Shown here in pieces: positions 54,418 to 63,378 of a DNA stretch of 64,000 nt. Origin of the DNA: Tenacibaculum dicentrarchi (GTDB lineage Bacteria > Bacteroidota > Bacteroidia > Flavobacteriales > Flavobacteriaceae). The number at the start of each line of letters is the position of its first letter. The first letter of the stretch is position 1. Below the pieces are notes generated by a model that saw nothing but the letters and a program-made list of their open reading frames with translations, had not been told where the DNA came from and did not search any database. Made by a program: the position numbers and the translations under genes. The stretch spans positions 62,001-126,000 of the forward strand of contig NZ_OESZ01000043.1 of the NCBI RefSeq assembly GCF_900239345.1, in the 5' to 3' direction.

Positions 54418-54803
54418 TGGAAACTGTACACAAAATAGGTAGAAGAAAAACAGCTGTTGCTCGTGTTTATCTTTCAGAAGGTAAAGGAAACATTACTGTA
54501 AATAAAAAGGAGTATAAAAACTACTTTACAACAGGAACTTTACAATACAAAATCCAACAACCTTTAATGTTAACTGAGAACTTAGAGTCTTATGACATTA
54601 AAGTTAATGTTTACGGAGGTGGTATTACAGGTCAAGCAGAAGCAATTCGTTTAGCAATTACTAGAGCATTAGTAGCTATTAACGAAGAGCACAAAGCAGT
54701 ATTAAAACCAGAAGGTTTATTAACTCGTGACCCTAGAATGGTTGAACGTAAGAAATTCGGTCAGAAGAAAGCACGTAAGAAATTCCAGTTCTCTAAGCGT
54801 TAA
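54417..54803 (+). CDS. rpsI: 30S ribosomal protein S9
   Basis: A 128-residue protein of the 30S head. It begins VHKIGRRKTAVARVYL, contains YGGGITGQAEAIRLAITRAL and ends in the conserved basic tail KKFQFSKR that reaches toward P-site tRNA. Second gene of the rplM-rpsI pair. A hairpin follows at 54814-54837. Confidence 0.98.
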   Translation: METVHKIGRRKTAVARVYLSEGKGNITVNKKEYKNYFTTGTLQYKIQQPLMLTENLESYDIKVNVYGGGITGQAEAIRLAITRALVAINEEHKAVLKPEGLLTRDPRMVERKKFGQKKARKKFQFSKR

Positions 54804-54813
54804 TATTTATTTT

Positions 54814-54837
54814 CAATGCCTTTTATCAAAGGCATTG
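54814..54837 (+). terminator. Hairpin after rpsI
   Basis: A 10-bp stem CAATGCCTTT/AAAGGCATTG with a 4-nt loop; only a weak T run (TTATTTATTT) follows, so termination may be partial. Confidence 0.6.
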
Positions 54838-54965
54838 TTATTTATTTACAATATAGAGACTGTTATTTATAAATTTATTTTTAACAGTTTAGTATCTAAA
54901 TATTTCAGACTTAATTATAACTACTGAAATATTGTGAAAACAGAACGTAAACACATTTTATTAAA

Positions 54966-55739
54966 ATGGCAAATATTCAAGAATTATTAGAAAGCGGAGT
55001 GCACTTCGGTCACTTAACTAGAAAATGGAACCCAAACATGGCTCCATATATTTATACAGAACGTAACGGTGTTCACATCATCGATTTGTATAAAACATCA
55101 GCTAAAATTGATGAAGCTGCTACAGCTTTACAAAAAATAGCAAACTCTGGACGTAAAATATTATTCGTTGCAACTAAAAAGCAAGCGAAAGATATTGTAG
55201 CTGAAAGAGCAACAAACATTAACATGCCTTTTATTACTGAGCGTTGGCCAGGTGGTATGTTAACAAACTTCGTAACTATTCGTAAAGCTGTTAAAAAAAT
55301 GGCTACTATTGATAGAATGAAGCAAGATGGTTCTTTTGATGCGTTATCTAAAAGAGAAAAATTACAAATTAACCGTCAGAGAGCTAAATTAGAAAAGAAT
55401 TTAGGTTCTATTTCTGATATGACTCGTTTACCTGCAGCTGTATTTGTAATTGATGTTAAAAAAGAACACATTGCAATTGCTGAAGCTCAAAAATTAAACA
55501 TTCCAATTTTTGCATTAGTTGATACAAACTCTGATCCAAGACCAGTTGATTTTGTAATTCCTGCAAATGACGATGCTTCTAAATCTATCGATAAAGTTTT
55601 ATCTTATGTAACTGACGCTATTGCTGAAGGTTTATCAGAAAGAAAAGCTGATAAAGAAAAAGTAGCTACTCCTGCTAAAGAAGAAGCAAAAGCTGTAAAA
55701 GCAACTCCTGAAGCTCCTGCTACAGAAGAAGCTAAATAA
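54966..55739 (+). CDS. rpsB: 30S ribosomal protein S2
   Basis: A 257-residue small-subunit protein. It opens LLESGVHFGHLTRKWNPNM and contains FITERWPGGMLTNFVTIRK and FALVDTNSDPRPVDFVIPAN. After the core comes a tail of about 35 residues rich in Ala, Lys and Glu, lengthened relative to E. coli. A hairpin separates it from tsf. Confidence 0.97.
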   Translation: MANIQELLESGVHFGHLTRKWNPNMAPYIYTERNGVHIIDLYKTSAKIDEAATALQKIANSGRKILFVATKKQAKDIVAERATNINMPFITERWPGGMLTNFVTIRKAVKKMATIDRMKQDGSFDALSKREKLQINRQRAKLEKNLGSISDMTRLPAAVFVIDVKKEHIAIAEAQKLNIPIFALVDTNSDPRPVDFVIPANDDASKSIDKVLSYVTDAIAEGLSERKADKEKVATPAKEEAKAVKATPEAPATEEAK

Positions 55740-55754
55740 TTTTAATTTATTTTC

Positions 55755-55795
55755 AGTTAAAGGTTTCATTAATTTGAAACCTTTAACTATTTTTA
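55755..55795 (+). terminator. Hairpin between rpsB and tsf
   Basis: A 14-bp perfect stem (55755-55768 with 55775-55788), then ATTTTTAC. It is likely a partial terminator adjusting the rpsB to tsf ratio, since no strong promoter precedes tsf. Confidence 0.6.
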
Positions 55796-55828
55796 CAAGT
55801 ATAAAACAACTAAAAAATAACAATAGAT

Positions 55829-56797
55829 ATGTCAGTAAAAATTAGCGCTGCAGACGTAAAGAAATTAAGAGAAAGTACCGGAGCTGGTATGATGGATTGT
55901 AAAAATGCATTAGTTGAAGCAGAAGGAAACTTTGATAAAGCTGTTGAAGTTTTACGTAAAAAAGGACAAAAAATCGCTGCTAAAAGAGCCGATAGAGAGT
56001 CTACTGAAGGTGTAGCAATTACTAAAATTAGTGATGACAATACTTACGGTGTTGCTATTGTATTAGCATGTGAAACAGATTTCGTATCTAAAAATGATTC
56101 TTTTAAGGATTTAGCTGCTGAATTTGTTGCTATTGCTTTTAATACTAAAAGTAAAGAAGAATTTTTAGCTGCTGATTTTGGTGGGGTAACTGTTGCTGAA
56201 AAATTAATCGAACAAACAGGTGTTATCGGTGAAAAAATCGATATTACTTCTTTTGAAAGATTAGAAGCGCCATACGTAGGTTCTTATACTCATATTGGTA
56301 AAATTGCTGCTATGGTTGGTTTATCTGCTCCTGCAGATAATGCTGCTGTTTTAGCAAAAGATTTAGCAATGCAAGCTGCATCAATGGGAGCAATTTCTTT
56401 ATCTTACAAAGGTTTTGAAGCTGCTTATGTAGAGGCTGAAACTGAAGCAAGAATTGCTGCTATTGCTAAAGATAATATTGAATTAGGGCGTTTAGGTAAA
56501 ACTTTAAAGAACGTTCCTCAATATGTTTCTAGATTACAATTAACTGATGCTGCCTTAGCACAAGCTGAGCAAGATGCTAAAGAACAATTGAAATCAGAAG
56601 GGAAACCAGAAAAAATTTGGGATAAAATTTTACCAGGAAAAATGGAAAGATTTATTTCAGATAACACAACTTTAGATCAAGAACAATGTTTATTAGATCA
56701 GAAGTTTATTAAAGACGAAAAGAAAACTGTTGCAGAATATGTTTCTTCTTTTGGTGACGTAGAAGTTAAAAACTTCGTAAGAGTTACTTTAGGATAA
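55829..56797 (+). CDS. tsf: Translation elongation factor Ts
   Basis: GDP/GTP exchange factor for EF-Tu. The 322 residues include the N-terminal UBA-like domain with the TDVA-equivalent region (LRESTGAGMMDCKNALVEAE), then ACETDFVSKNDSF and HIGKIAAMVGL. It is somewhat longer than E. coli EF-Ts (282), the added length being in the second coiled-coil region. It follows rpsB as in most bacteria. Confidence 0.97.
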   Translation: MSVKISAADVKKLRESTGAGMMDCKNALVEAEGNFDKAVEVLRKKGQKIAAKRADRESTEGVAITKISDDNTYGVAIVLACETDFVSKNDSFKDLAAEFVAIAFNTKSKEEFLAADFGGVTVAEKLIEQTGVIGEKIDITSFERLEAPYVGSYTHIGKIAAMVGLSAPADNAAVLAKDLAMQAASMGAISLSYKGFEAAYVEAETEARIAAIAKDNIELGRLGKTLKNVPQYVSRLQLTDAALAQAEQDAKEQLKSEGKPEKIWDKILPGKMERFISDNTTLDQEQCLLDQKFIKDEKKTVAEYVSSFGDVEVKNFVRVTLG

Positions 56798-56820
56798 TTC
56801 TTAAACATCACAAAATATTT

Positions 56821-56850
56821 AAAAACCATCCATTTTTTGGGTGGTTTTTT
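56821..56850 (+). terminator. tsf terminator
   Basis: Stem AAAAACCATCCA with TGGGTGGTTTTT (one G-T pair), a T loop and a T run, 23 nt past the tsf stop. Confidence 0.85.
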
Positions 56851-56883
56851 CTTTTATCAAAATTCAAACTCAAAAAAATTGCG

Positions 56884-56891
56884 TAGTTTTG
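56884..56891 (+). promoter_or_regulatory. pyrH -7 element (TAGTTTTG)
   Basis: TANNTTTG match 19 nt before the pyrH ATG and downstream of the tsf terminator, so pyrH-frr has its own promoter. Confidence 0.55.
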
Positions 56892-56910
56892 CAAAACTTT
56901 CAACAAGATT

Positions 56911-57621
56911 ATGCAATATAAAAGAATCCTTTTAAAATTAAGCGGTGAATCATTAATGGGCGACCTTCAATATGGTATTGATCCTAAAAGACTTAAAGAA
57001 TACGCCCAAGAAATTAAACAAGTAATAGCTAAAAACATTGAAATTGCCATTGTTATTGGTGGTGGAAATATTTTTAGAGGTGTTGCTGGAGCTAGCCAAG
57101 GAATGGATAGAGTTCAGGGTGACCACATGGGAATGTTAGCAACCTGTATTAACGGTTTAGCTTTGCAAAGTGCTTTAGAGGCTGAAGGAATTCATACTCG
57201 TTTACAAACTGCTATCGAAATTAAAGAAATTGCAGAACCTTATATTAAACGTCGTGCAAACCGTCATTTAGAAAAAGGACGTGTCGTTATTTTTGGAGGA
57301 GGTACTGGAAATCCATATTTTACTACTGATACTGCCGCTGTTTTAAGAGCTATTGAAGTAAATGCAGATGCCATTTTAAAAGGAACTAGAGTTGATGGTA
57401 TTTATAATGTAGATCCTGAAAAGGATAAAAATGCTATCAAATACGAAAGTATCAGCTTTAAAGATGTTATCAGAAAAGGATTAAAAGTAATGGACATGAC
57501 TGCCTTTACTTTAAGTGAAGAAAATAAACTTCCTATTATTGTTTTTGACATGAATAAAAAAGGAAACTTACTTAAATTAGTTTCTGGAGATCAAATAGGA
57601 ACAATCGTTGACAACCAATAA
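56911..57621 (+). CDS. pyrH: UMP kinase
   Basis: Phosphorylates UMP to UDP; hexameric, amino-acid-kinase fold, regulated by UTP and GTP in other bacteria. The 236 residues open [13 protein letters not shown] and contain [45 protein letters not shown] and [13 protein letters not shown]. frr follows after 48 nt. Confidence 0.97.
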   Translation: MQYKRILLKLSGESLMGDLQYGIDPKRLKEYAQEIKQVIAKNIEIAIVIGGGNIFRGVAGASQGMDRVQGDHMGMLATCINGLALQSALEAEGIHTRLQTAIEIKEIAEPYIKRRANRHLEKGRVVIFGGGTGNPYFTTDTAAVLRAIEVNADAILKGTRVDGIYNVDPEKDKNAIKYESISFKDVIRKGLKVMDMTAFTLSEENKLPIIVFDMNKKGNLLKLVSGDQIGTIVDNQ

Positions 57622-57669
57622 ATCAAAAGAATCCCTCACATTTTTTATAGGGCAATAAATACGAGCAAA

Positions 57670-58224
57670 ATGAACGAAGAAATTGATTTTATTTTAGATT
57701 CTGCCAAAGAGGCAATGAATAATGCAGTTGCACATTTAGAAAAAGAATTACGTACTATTAGAGCAGGAAAAGCATCTCCTGCAATGTTGGCAAATATACA
57801 GGTTGATTATTATGGTTCAGCAACTCCTTTAGGTCAAATAGCAAACGTAAGTACTCCTGATGCAAGAACAATTACCATTCAGCCTTGGGAAAAAAATATG
57901 CTTCATGAAGTTGAAAAAGCAATTACTTATGCTAATTTAGGATTCAACCCAATGAACAACGGTGATGTTATTATTATTAACGTTCCTGCTTTAACTGAGG
58001 AGCGTCGTAAAGAATTAGCTAAACAATGTAAAGCCGAAGCTGAACACGCTAAAGTAGGTGTTCGTAATGCTCGTAAAGATGCAAATAACGATATTAAAAA
58101 AACAGATGTTTCTGATGATGTTAAAAAAATATCAGAAGAAAGTGTTCAAAAATTAACCGATAGTTTTAGTAAAGTTATTGAAGAAAAAGTAGCCGTAAAA
58201 GAAAAAGAAATAATGACTGTTTAA
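57670..58224 (+). CDS. frr: Ribosome recycling factor
   Basis: Splits post-termination ribosomes together with EF-G. The 184-residue length is standard. It contains HLEKELRTIRAGKASPAML, DYYGSATPLGQIANVSTPDA and LTEERRKELAKQCKAEAEHA. It is the last gene of the translation block and is followed by a strong terminator. Confidence 0.97.
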   Translation: MNEEIDFILDSAKEAMNNAVAHLEKELRTIRAGKASPAMLANIQVDYYGSATPLGQIANVSTPDARTITIQPWEKNMLHEVEKAITYANLGFNPMNNGDVIIINVPALTEERRKELAKQCKAEAEHAKVGVRNARKDANNDIKKTDVSDDVKKISEESVQKLTDSFSKVIEEKVAVKEKEIMTV

Positions 58225-58243
58225 TTACTTTCATATTTTATCT

Positions 58244-58274
58244 AAAGAGTGTCTGTTATGACACTCTTTTTTTT
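58244..58274 (+). terminator. frr terminator
   Basis: A 10-bp stem AAAGAGTGTC/GACACTCTTT (58244-58253 with 58260-58269) and a T run. Confidence 0.85.
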
Positions 58275-58296
58275 CGTTTAATTGTTACTTTTATCA

Positions 58297-58304
58297 TAAC
58301 TTTG
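58297..58304 (+). promoter_or_regulatory. -7 element (TAACTTTG) for the RND transporter gene
   Basis: TANNTTTG match 14 nt before the ATG at 58319; the predicted leader is under 10 nt. Confidence 0.5.
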
Positions 58305-58318
58305 CAAAAAATTTTCAA

Positions 58319-60688
58319 ATGACTTTTTGGACTAAAATTGCTGGATTTATATTGAGAAACAGATATCTTGTTTTAATTGCTATCGCTATTATTACCGGGC
58401 TATTAGTTACTCAAATAAAGTACATGCGCTTTTCCTACACCGAAGCAAATTTACTTCCTGAAGACCATCAAGCAAATATTCAATACAATCAATTTTTAGA
58501 CATTTTTGGCGAAGAAGGTAACTTAGTTATTTTAGGTGTTAAAGATTCTACTATTTTTACCCCTATAAAATTTAATGCTTGGAACAAGCTTGTTAAAGAG
58601 TTAGACAGTGTTAAAGAGGTAGCTTTTAGCGTTTCTATTGCTGATGTTAAAGAATTAAAAGCCGATAGAAAACAACGAAAATTTGTGCTTGAACCTCTAT
58701 TTGAAAAAAAACCTACTACAAATGAAGAAGTAGATAAAATTAAGAAGCAATTATTTGAAAAACTGCCTTTTTACAATAATTTATTATACAACGACAAAGG
58801 TACTTTACAAACCGCTATTTATATTGATAAAGCTATTGTAAATACTCCTGCTCGTAAAGATTTTATCACTAAAAGATTAATTCCTACTGTTGAAAAATTT
58901 GAAAAAGACCATCAAATAGATGTACGCATGTCAGGAATGCCGTATATAAGAACAATCAATTCTCAAAATATTATTGATGAAATGCAACTGTTCGTATTAG
59001 GTGCTTTAGGTATTACAGCACTTATATTCTTTTTCTTTTTCCGATCATTTAGAGCTACTTTTATTACACTACTTGTTGTTGGTATTGGGGTTATTTGGGC
59101 ATTCGGTTTTATTGGTTTTTTCAGATATGAAATTACTGTTTTATCAGCTTTAATACCGCCATTAATTATTGTAATTGGTGTACCAAATGCAGTGTTCTTG
59201 ATTAATAAATATCAACAAGAAATAAAAAAACATGGAAACCAAGCAAAGTCATTACAACGTGTAATTTCAAAGATTGGTAACGCCACTTTAATGACCAATA
59301 TTACAACAGCTTCAGGGTTTGCAACCTTTGTTTTTGTTAAAAGTAGTTTGTTACGAGAATTTGGAATTTTAGCCTCTGTAAATATTATCAGTATTTTTAT
59401 TTTAGCCTTATTAATTATTCCTATTCTTTATAGTTTTATGCCACTTCCTAAAGAAAAACACTTAAATCACCTAGAAAAAAAGTGGATGGAAAATATCGTT
59501 TCTTGGATGGAGCGTATGGTAAAAGAACAACGAATTACCATTTATATTACCACCGTTATTGTAATCATATTAAGTATGATTGGCGTATATCAGATTCGTG
59601 TTTCGGGTAGTTTAATTGAAGACATGCCTAAAGAAGCACAGTTTTATAAAGATATTAAATTCTTTGAAACAGAGTTTGGAGGAATTATGCCGCTAGAAAT
59701 TTTAATTGACACCAAAAGAGAAAAAGGTGTTATGAAACTTTCTACTTTAAAGAAAATGGAAAAATTAAATGAGGCTATTCAAACGTTTCCTGAATTATCA
59801 AAGCCCATTTCAATTACCAATTTAGTTAAATACTCTAAACAGGCATACTACAAAGGAAACCCAAAATATTATCAATTACCTACAAGTCAAGAAAAAGCAC
59901 ATATTTTTGCCTTCTCTAAAAATTCAAATACCAATACAGGTATGCTAAATAATTTTGTAGATAGCACAGGGCGTTATACACGTATCACTACTTTTATGAA
60001 AGATGTTGGTACTGATAAAATGGATATTATTCAAGGGCGATTAGATGCGGTTATCAAAAAAGAGTTTCCTAAAGAAAAATTTACCGTTTCTATGACTGGG
60101 AAAGCCTTGGTTTTCTTAAAAGGGACTAATTATTTAATTAAAAACTTAGTCATTTCATTATCGCTTGCTATTTTATTAATTTCAATTTTTATGGCATGGA
60201 TGTTTCGTTCATTTAAAATGATTTTCATATCGTTAGTTCCTAACATGCTTCCTTTGTTAATTACAGCAGGATTAATGGGCTTTTTTAGCATCCCTATAAA
60301 ACCATCTACTATTTTAGTATTTAGTATCGCTTTTGGTATTTCTGTTGATGATACTATTCATTTTTTAGCGAAATATCGCCAAGAATTACTAGCCAATAAC
60401 TGGAAAATTAAACCTGCCGTTTATGCAGCACTTCAAGAAACAGGTGTAAGTATGTTCTATACCTCAATTGTATTATTCTTTGGGTTTTTAGTTTTTACAA
60501 TTTCTAGTTTTGGAGGAACAATTGCTTTAGGTGGATTAGTTTCTGTAACTTTATTATTAGCAATGGTATCTAATTTAATATTATTACCCTCACTCTTACT
60601 TTCGTTTGAAAATAAAATTGCAAATAAAAAAGTATTAAAAGAAACTAATTTTAAAATTCTACCACCAAAAGAAGAAACTAACAAATAA
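58319..60688 (+). CDS. RND/MMPL family transporter
   Basis: A 789-residue inner-membrane protein with the two-fold RND plan: helix 1 (about 13-33), a large periplasmic loop, five helices (about 220-375), helix 7 (about 410-430), a second loop, and the final helices (about 605-775). The SSD/MMPL pattern appears in each half (IGVPNAVFLINKYQQE; FGISVDDTIHFLAKYRQE). No membrane-fusion protein or outer-membrane channel is encoded beside it, which fits the MMPL/HpnN-like group moving lipids rather than drug efflux. Substrate unknown. Confidence 0.9.
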   Translation: MTFWTKIAGFILRNRYLVLIAIAIITGLLVTQIKYMRFSYTEANLLPEDHQANIQYNQFLDIFGEEGNLVILGVKDSTIFTPIKFNAWNKLVKELDSVKEVAFSVSIADVKELKADRKQRKFVLEPLFEKKPTTNEEVDKIKKQLFEKLPFYNNLLYNDKGTLQTAIYIDKAIVNTPARKDFITKRLIPTVEKFEKDHQIDVRMSGMPYIRTINSQNIIDEMQLFVLGALGITALIFFFFFRSFRATFITLLVVGIGVIWAFGFIGFFRYEITVLSALIPPLIIVIGVPNAVFLINKYQQEIKKHGNQAKSLQRVISKIGNATLMTNITTASGFATFVFVKSSLLREFGILASVNIISIFILALLIIPILYSFMPLPKEKHLNHLEKKWMENIVSWMERMVKEQRITIYITTVIVIILSMIGVYQIRVSGSLIEDMPKEAQFYKDIKFFETEFGGIMPLEILIDTKREKGVMKLSTLKKMEKLNEAIQTFPELSKPISITNLVKYSKQAYYKGNPKYYQLPTSQEKAHIFAFSKNSNTNTGMLNNFVDSTGRYTRITTFMKDVGTDKMDIIQGRLDAVIKKEFPKEKFTVSMTGKALVFLKGTNYLIKNLVISLSLAILLISIFMAWMFRSFKMIFISLVPNMLPLLITAGLMGFFSIPIKPSTILVFSIAFGISVDDTIHFLAKYRQELLANNWKIKPAVYAALQETGVSMFYTSIVLFFGFLVFTISSFGGTIALGGLVSVTLLLAMVSNLILLPSLLLSFENKIANKKVLKETNFKILPPKEETNK

Positions 60689-60718
60689 ATTAAAAACGAA
60701 TAAAACATATATTAAAAT

Positions 60719-60750
60719 AAAAAAGGGACAGCTTTTGCCATCCCTTTTTT
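60719..60750 (+). terminator. Terminator after the RND transporter gene
   Basis: Stem AAAAGGGA/TCCCTTTT closing an inner GC-TTTT-GC hairpin, with a T run. Confidence 0.8.
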
Positions 60751-60895
60751 AACTTTTCCATACACATTTATCGTCTTTTTCATAACGAAAATTTTTCTTT
60801 TTACAGTTATTTTTTTACTTTCCTCAAAGCATGCCACAAATGTACAGTCAATTTAATTTTTATACAACTGTGTTTTTCCACAGGTTTTATAATTT

Positions 60896-61633
60896 ATGAA
60901 TTCAAATCAACATACTATTGGTCAATATACTAGAGAAAATGTTTCAGACACTCCTTTAACCAAAGATGATAAAGCATATCTCTTTTATAAAAAAACGATT
61001 CCTAAATTTATAGGAGAAGCTATTTCTATTTATTCTTTTAAAGAAAATAGAATGTTATATGCTCACGGATGGGAAGATTTATTAGGCTATAAAGATGAAG
61101 AAATTACCATGCTTAAAATTGTAAGTTGCACCTCACCAAGGCATTTTAATTTTTCAAACGAATTAAATGACAAAGCACTTCAATTTTTTAAAACAAAAAC
61201 AACTGATTTAGAAAAATATAGCTTCACTTTAGAAATTGAAAAAATTCATGCAAACGGTAGTGTTATTCCGTTGTTTTCAAGAGTGGCAATTTTAAAAGCA
61301 TCTAATGGTAAAATAGAAGAAATGATTACGGTTTCGCAGGTTATAAAATCATTAAAACATAGCAATGTAATGCAATATGCTGTTTATGGTCCTGAAAAAT
61401 CAGATTTTGAAGAAATTTTAAACAAAGAATTATTTCAGCATTTGGCAATTTCTAAAAAAGAAAAACAGGCGCTTTATATGGCATCAAAAGGAATGACTTT
61501 TAAAGAAATTGCAGCCCAATTAAACGTAAGTCAGTCTGCTGTTGAAAAACGTTTAATACCACTTTACAAACGTTTTAATGTAAAAAGTTTACCTCATTTA
61601 ATCAGTTTTGCACATACTAATCATATTCTTTAA
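60896..61633 (+). CDS. LuxR-type regulator with PAS-like sensor
   Basis: A 245-residue transcription factor. Residues about 45-165 look like a PAS domain (MLYAHGWEDLLGYKDEEITM, then a strand-rich second half). Residues about 183-240 are a LuxR/GerE HTH (SKKEKQALYMASKGMTFKEI, AAQLNVSQSAVEKRLIPLYK). There is no receiver domain. It is a single-gene unit followed by a structured repeat. The signal and targets are not evident. Confidence 0.85.
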   Translation: MNSNQHTIGQYTRENVSDTPLTKDDKAYLFYKKTIPKFIGEAISIYSFKENRMLYAHGWEDLLGYKDEEITMLKIVSCTSPRHFNFSNELNDKALQFFKTKTTDLEKYSFTLEIEKIHANGSVIPLFSRVAILKASNGKIEEMITVSQVIKSLKHSNVMQYAVYGPEKSDFEEILNKELFQHLAISKKEKQALYMASKGMTFKEIAAQLNVSQSAVEKRLIPLYKRFNVKSLPHLISFAHTNHIL

Positions 61634-61656
61634 AATAAAGTAGGCTTACTAAAATG

Positions 61657-61745
61657 CCTAGCCCCGATTGTAGCAATTGTTTGAGCTCCTTTTTTGATTT
61701 TTTTTCAAAAAAGAGCGAGTGCGGAAAGCGGGAAATTGCTTCAAA
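61657..61745 (+). repeat. 88-nt structured repeat, copy 5 of 5
   Basis: The most diverged copy (TTGTAGCAATTG near the start). It shares with copy 2 the C before the T tract and the G after the A tract, and its tracts are both one base shorter (T6/A6), so pairing is kept. Confidence 0.75.
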
Positions 61746-61810
61746 TTATAAAAATCCTGTTTTTTTAACAATATCTTCTAAAAATGAATAAAAAACAATA
61801 AGAATCTACG

Positions 61811-61841
61811 TTGATTGTTTTATTTCAAAAAAGTATCTTTG
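61811..61841 (+). promoter_or_regulatory. asnS promoter (TTG-N20-TATCTTTG)
   Basis: A -33 TTG (61811-61813), 20-nt spacer and -7 TATCTTTG (61834-61841), 18 nt before the asnS ATG. Confidence 0.75.
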
Positions 61842-61859
61842 CTATTCAATTTTTAAAAG

Positions 61860-63293
61860 ATGAAAAGAAGTAGCGTTAACGAATTATTACATTCGGATAA
61901 ATTTTTACAAGAAGTACACGTAAAAGGATGGGTTAGAACCTTTAGAAGCAATCGTTTTATTGCTTTAAATGATGGCTCTACCATTAATAATATTCAATGT
62001 GTTGTAGATTTCGAAAACACAGATGAAGAACTTTTAAAAAGAATTACCACAAGTGCCGCAGTGAGTATTACAGGTACTTTAATTGAAAGTCAAGGTAAAG
62101 GACAATCGGTAGAAATAAAAGTTACTAAACTAGAAATTTTAGGCGATTCGAATCCTGATGAATACCCTATTCAACCTAAAAAACATAGTTTAGAGTTTTT
62201 AAGAGAAAACGCGCATTTACGTATTAGAACAAATACTTTTAGTGCTGTAATGAGAGTTCGTTCTGCTTTATCTTTTGGGGTTCATAAGTATTTTCAAGAA
62301 AACGGATTTAACTACGTAAATACACCAATTGTTACTGGTTCTGATGCCGAAGGTGCTGGAGAAATGTTTCATGTTTCTAATTTTGAAACAAATAAAGCGC
62401 CCTTAAACGAAGCTGGAGAAATTGATTATACACAAGATTTCTTCGGAAAAGAAACTAATTTAACCGTTTCTGGTCAGTTAGAAGCTGAAACCTATGCCAT
62501 GGCATTAGGAAAAGTATATACTTTTGGTCCTACTTTTAGAGCTGAAAATTCAAATACAACACGTCATTTAGCCGAATTTTGGATGATTGAACCTGAGGTT
62601 GCATTTAATGATTTAGATGCCAATATGGATTTATCTGAAGATTTTATCAAATCGGTTTTAAACTATGTTTTAGAAAACTGTAAAGACGATTTGGCATTTT
62701 TAGACAATCGTTTAGCTCAAGAAGAAAAAACAAAACCACAGGCACAGCGTAGCGAAATGGGCTTAATTGAAAAATTAAACTTTGTTGCTAATAACAACTT
62801 TAAACGTGTTTCTTACACCGAAGCTTTTGATATTTTACGTAATTGTAAGCCAAATAAAAAGAAGAAATTTCAATTTCCTATTACAGAATGGGGTGTTGAT
62901 TTACAATCGGAACATGAGCGTTATTTAGTTGAAAAACACTTTAAATGCCCTGTAATTTTATTTGATTACCCTGCAACGATAAAAGCATTTTACATGCGTT
63001 TAAATGACGATGGTAAAACGGTTCGTGCAATGGATGTTTTATTTCCAGGAATTGGAGAAATGGTTGGAGGTTCTCAAAGAGAAGAGCGTTTAGATGTTTT
63101 AAAAGCTAAAATGGCAGACTTAAACATTGATGAAGAAGAATTATGGTGGTATTTAGATACTCGTAAATTCGGAACAGCAGTACATTCAGGATTTGGTTTA
63201 GGATTTGAACGTTTAGTTTTATTTGCTACAGGAATGAGCAATATTCGTGATGTAATTCCGTTTCCTAGAACACCACAAAACGCAGAATTTTAA
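61860..63293 (+). CDS. asnS: Asparaginyl-tRNA synthetase
   Basis: Class IIb enzyme that charges tRNA-Asn directly. The 477 residues have an N-terminal OB-fold ([20 protein letters not shown]) and a catalytic domain with [38 protein letters not shown] (motif 2) and [15 protein letters not shown] (motif 3). The motif 2 loop and the overall length fit AsnRS rather than AspRS. Own promoter and terminator. Confidence 0.97.
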   Translation: MKRSSVNELLHSDKFLQEVHVKGWVRTFRSNRFIALNDGSTINNIQCVVDFENTDEELLKRITTSAAVSITGTLIESQGKGQSVEIKVTKLEILGDSNPDEYPIQPKKHSLEFLRENAHLRIRTNTFSAVMRVRSALSFGVHKYFQENGFNYVNTPIVTGSDAEGAGEMFHVSNFETNKAPLNEAGEIDYTQDFFGKETNLTVSGQLEAETYAMALGKVYTFGPTFRAENSNTTRHLAEFWMIEPEVAFNDLDANMDLSEDFIKSVLNYVLENCKDDLAFLDNRLAQEEKTKPQAQRSEMGLIEKLNFVANNNFKRVSYTEAFDILRNCKPNKKKKFQFPITEWGVDLQSEHERYLVEKHFKCPVILFDYPATIKAFYMRLNDDGKTVRAMDVLFPGIGEMVGGSQREERLDVLKAKMADLNIDEEELWWYLDTRKFGTAVHSGFGLGFERLVLFATGMSNIRDVIPFPRTPQNAEF

Positions 63294-63317
63294 AAAACAA
63301 TAAAATTTATAGCATAT

Positions 63318-63352
63318 AATCGTCATTCCTCACAGAATGACGATTTTTTTTT
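63318..63352 (+). terminator. asnS terminator
   Basis: An 11-bp perfect stem (63318-63328 with 63335-63345), 6-nt loop and a run of eight T. It ends about 14 nt before the rpoN -7 element. Confidence 0.87.
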
Positions 63353-63365
63353 GACCTTAATTTCA

Positions 63366-63373
63366 TATATTTG
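63366..63373 (+). promoter_or_regulatory. rpoN -7 element (TATATTTG)
   Basis: TANNTTTG match with five bases between it and the rpoN ATG, predicting a leaderless or nearly leaderless transcript. Confidence 0.55.
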
Positions 63374-63378
63374 TAAGT

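Noticed and set aside
6143..61745. CRISPR array or insertion sequences as the source of the repeats
   Set aside because: Copies are 11-17 kb apart with no regular spacers, no cas genes and no transposase; they fit dispersed structured elements.
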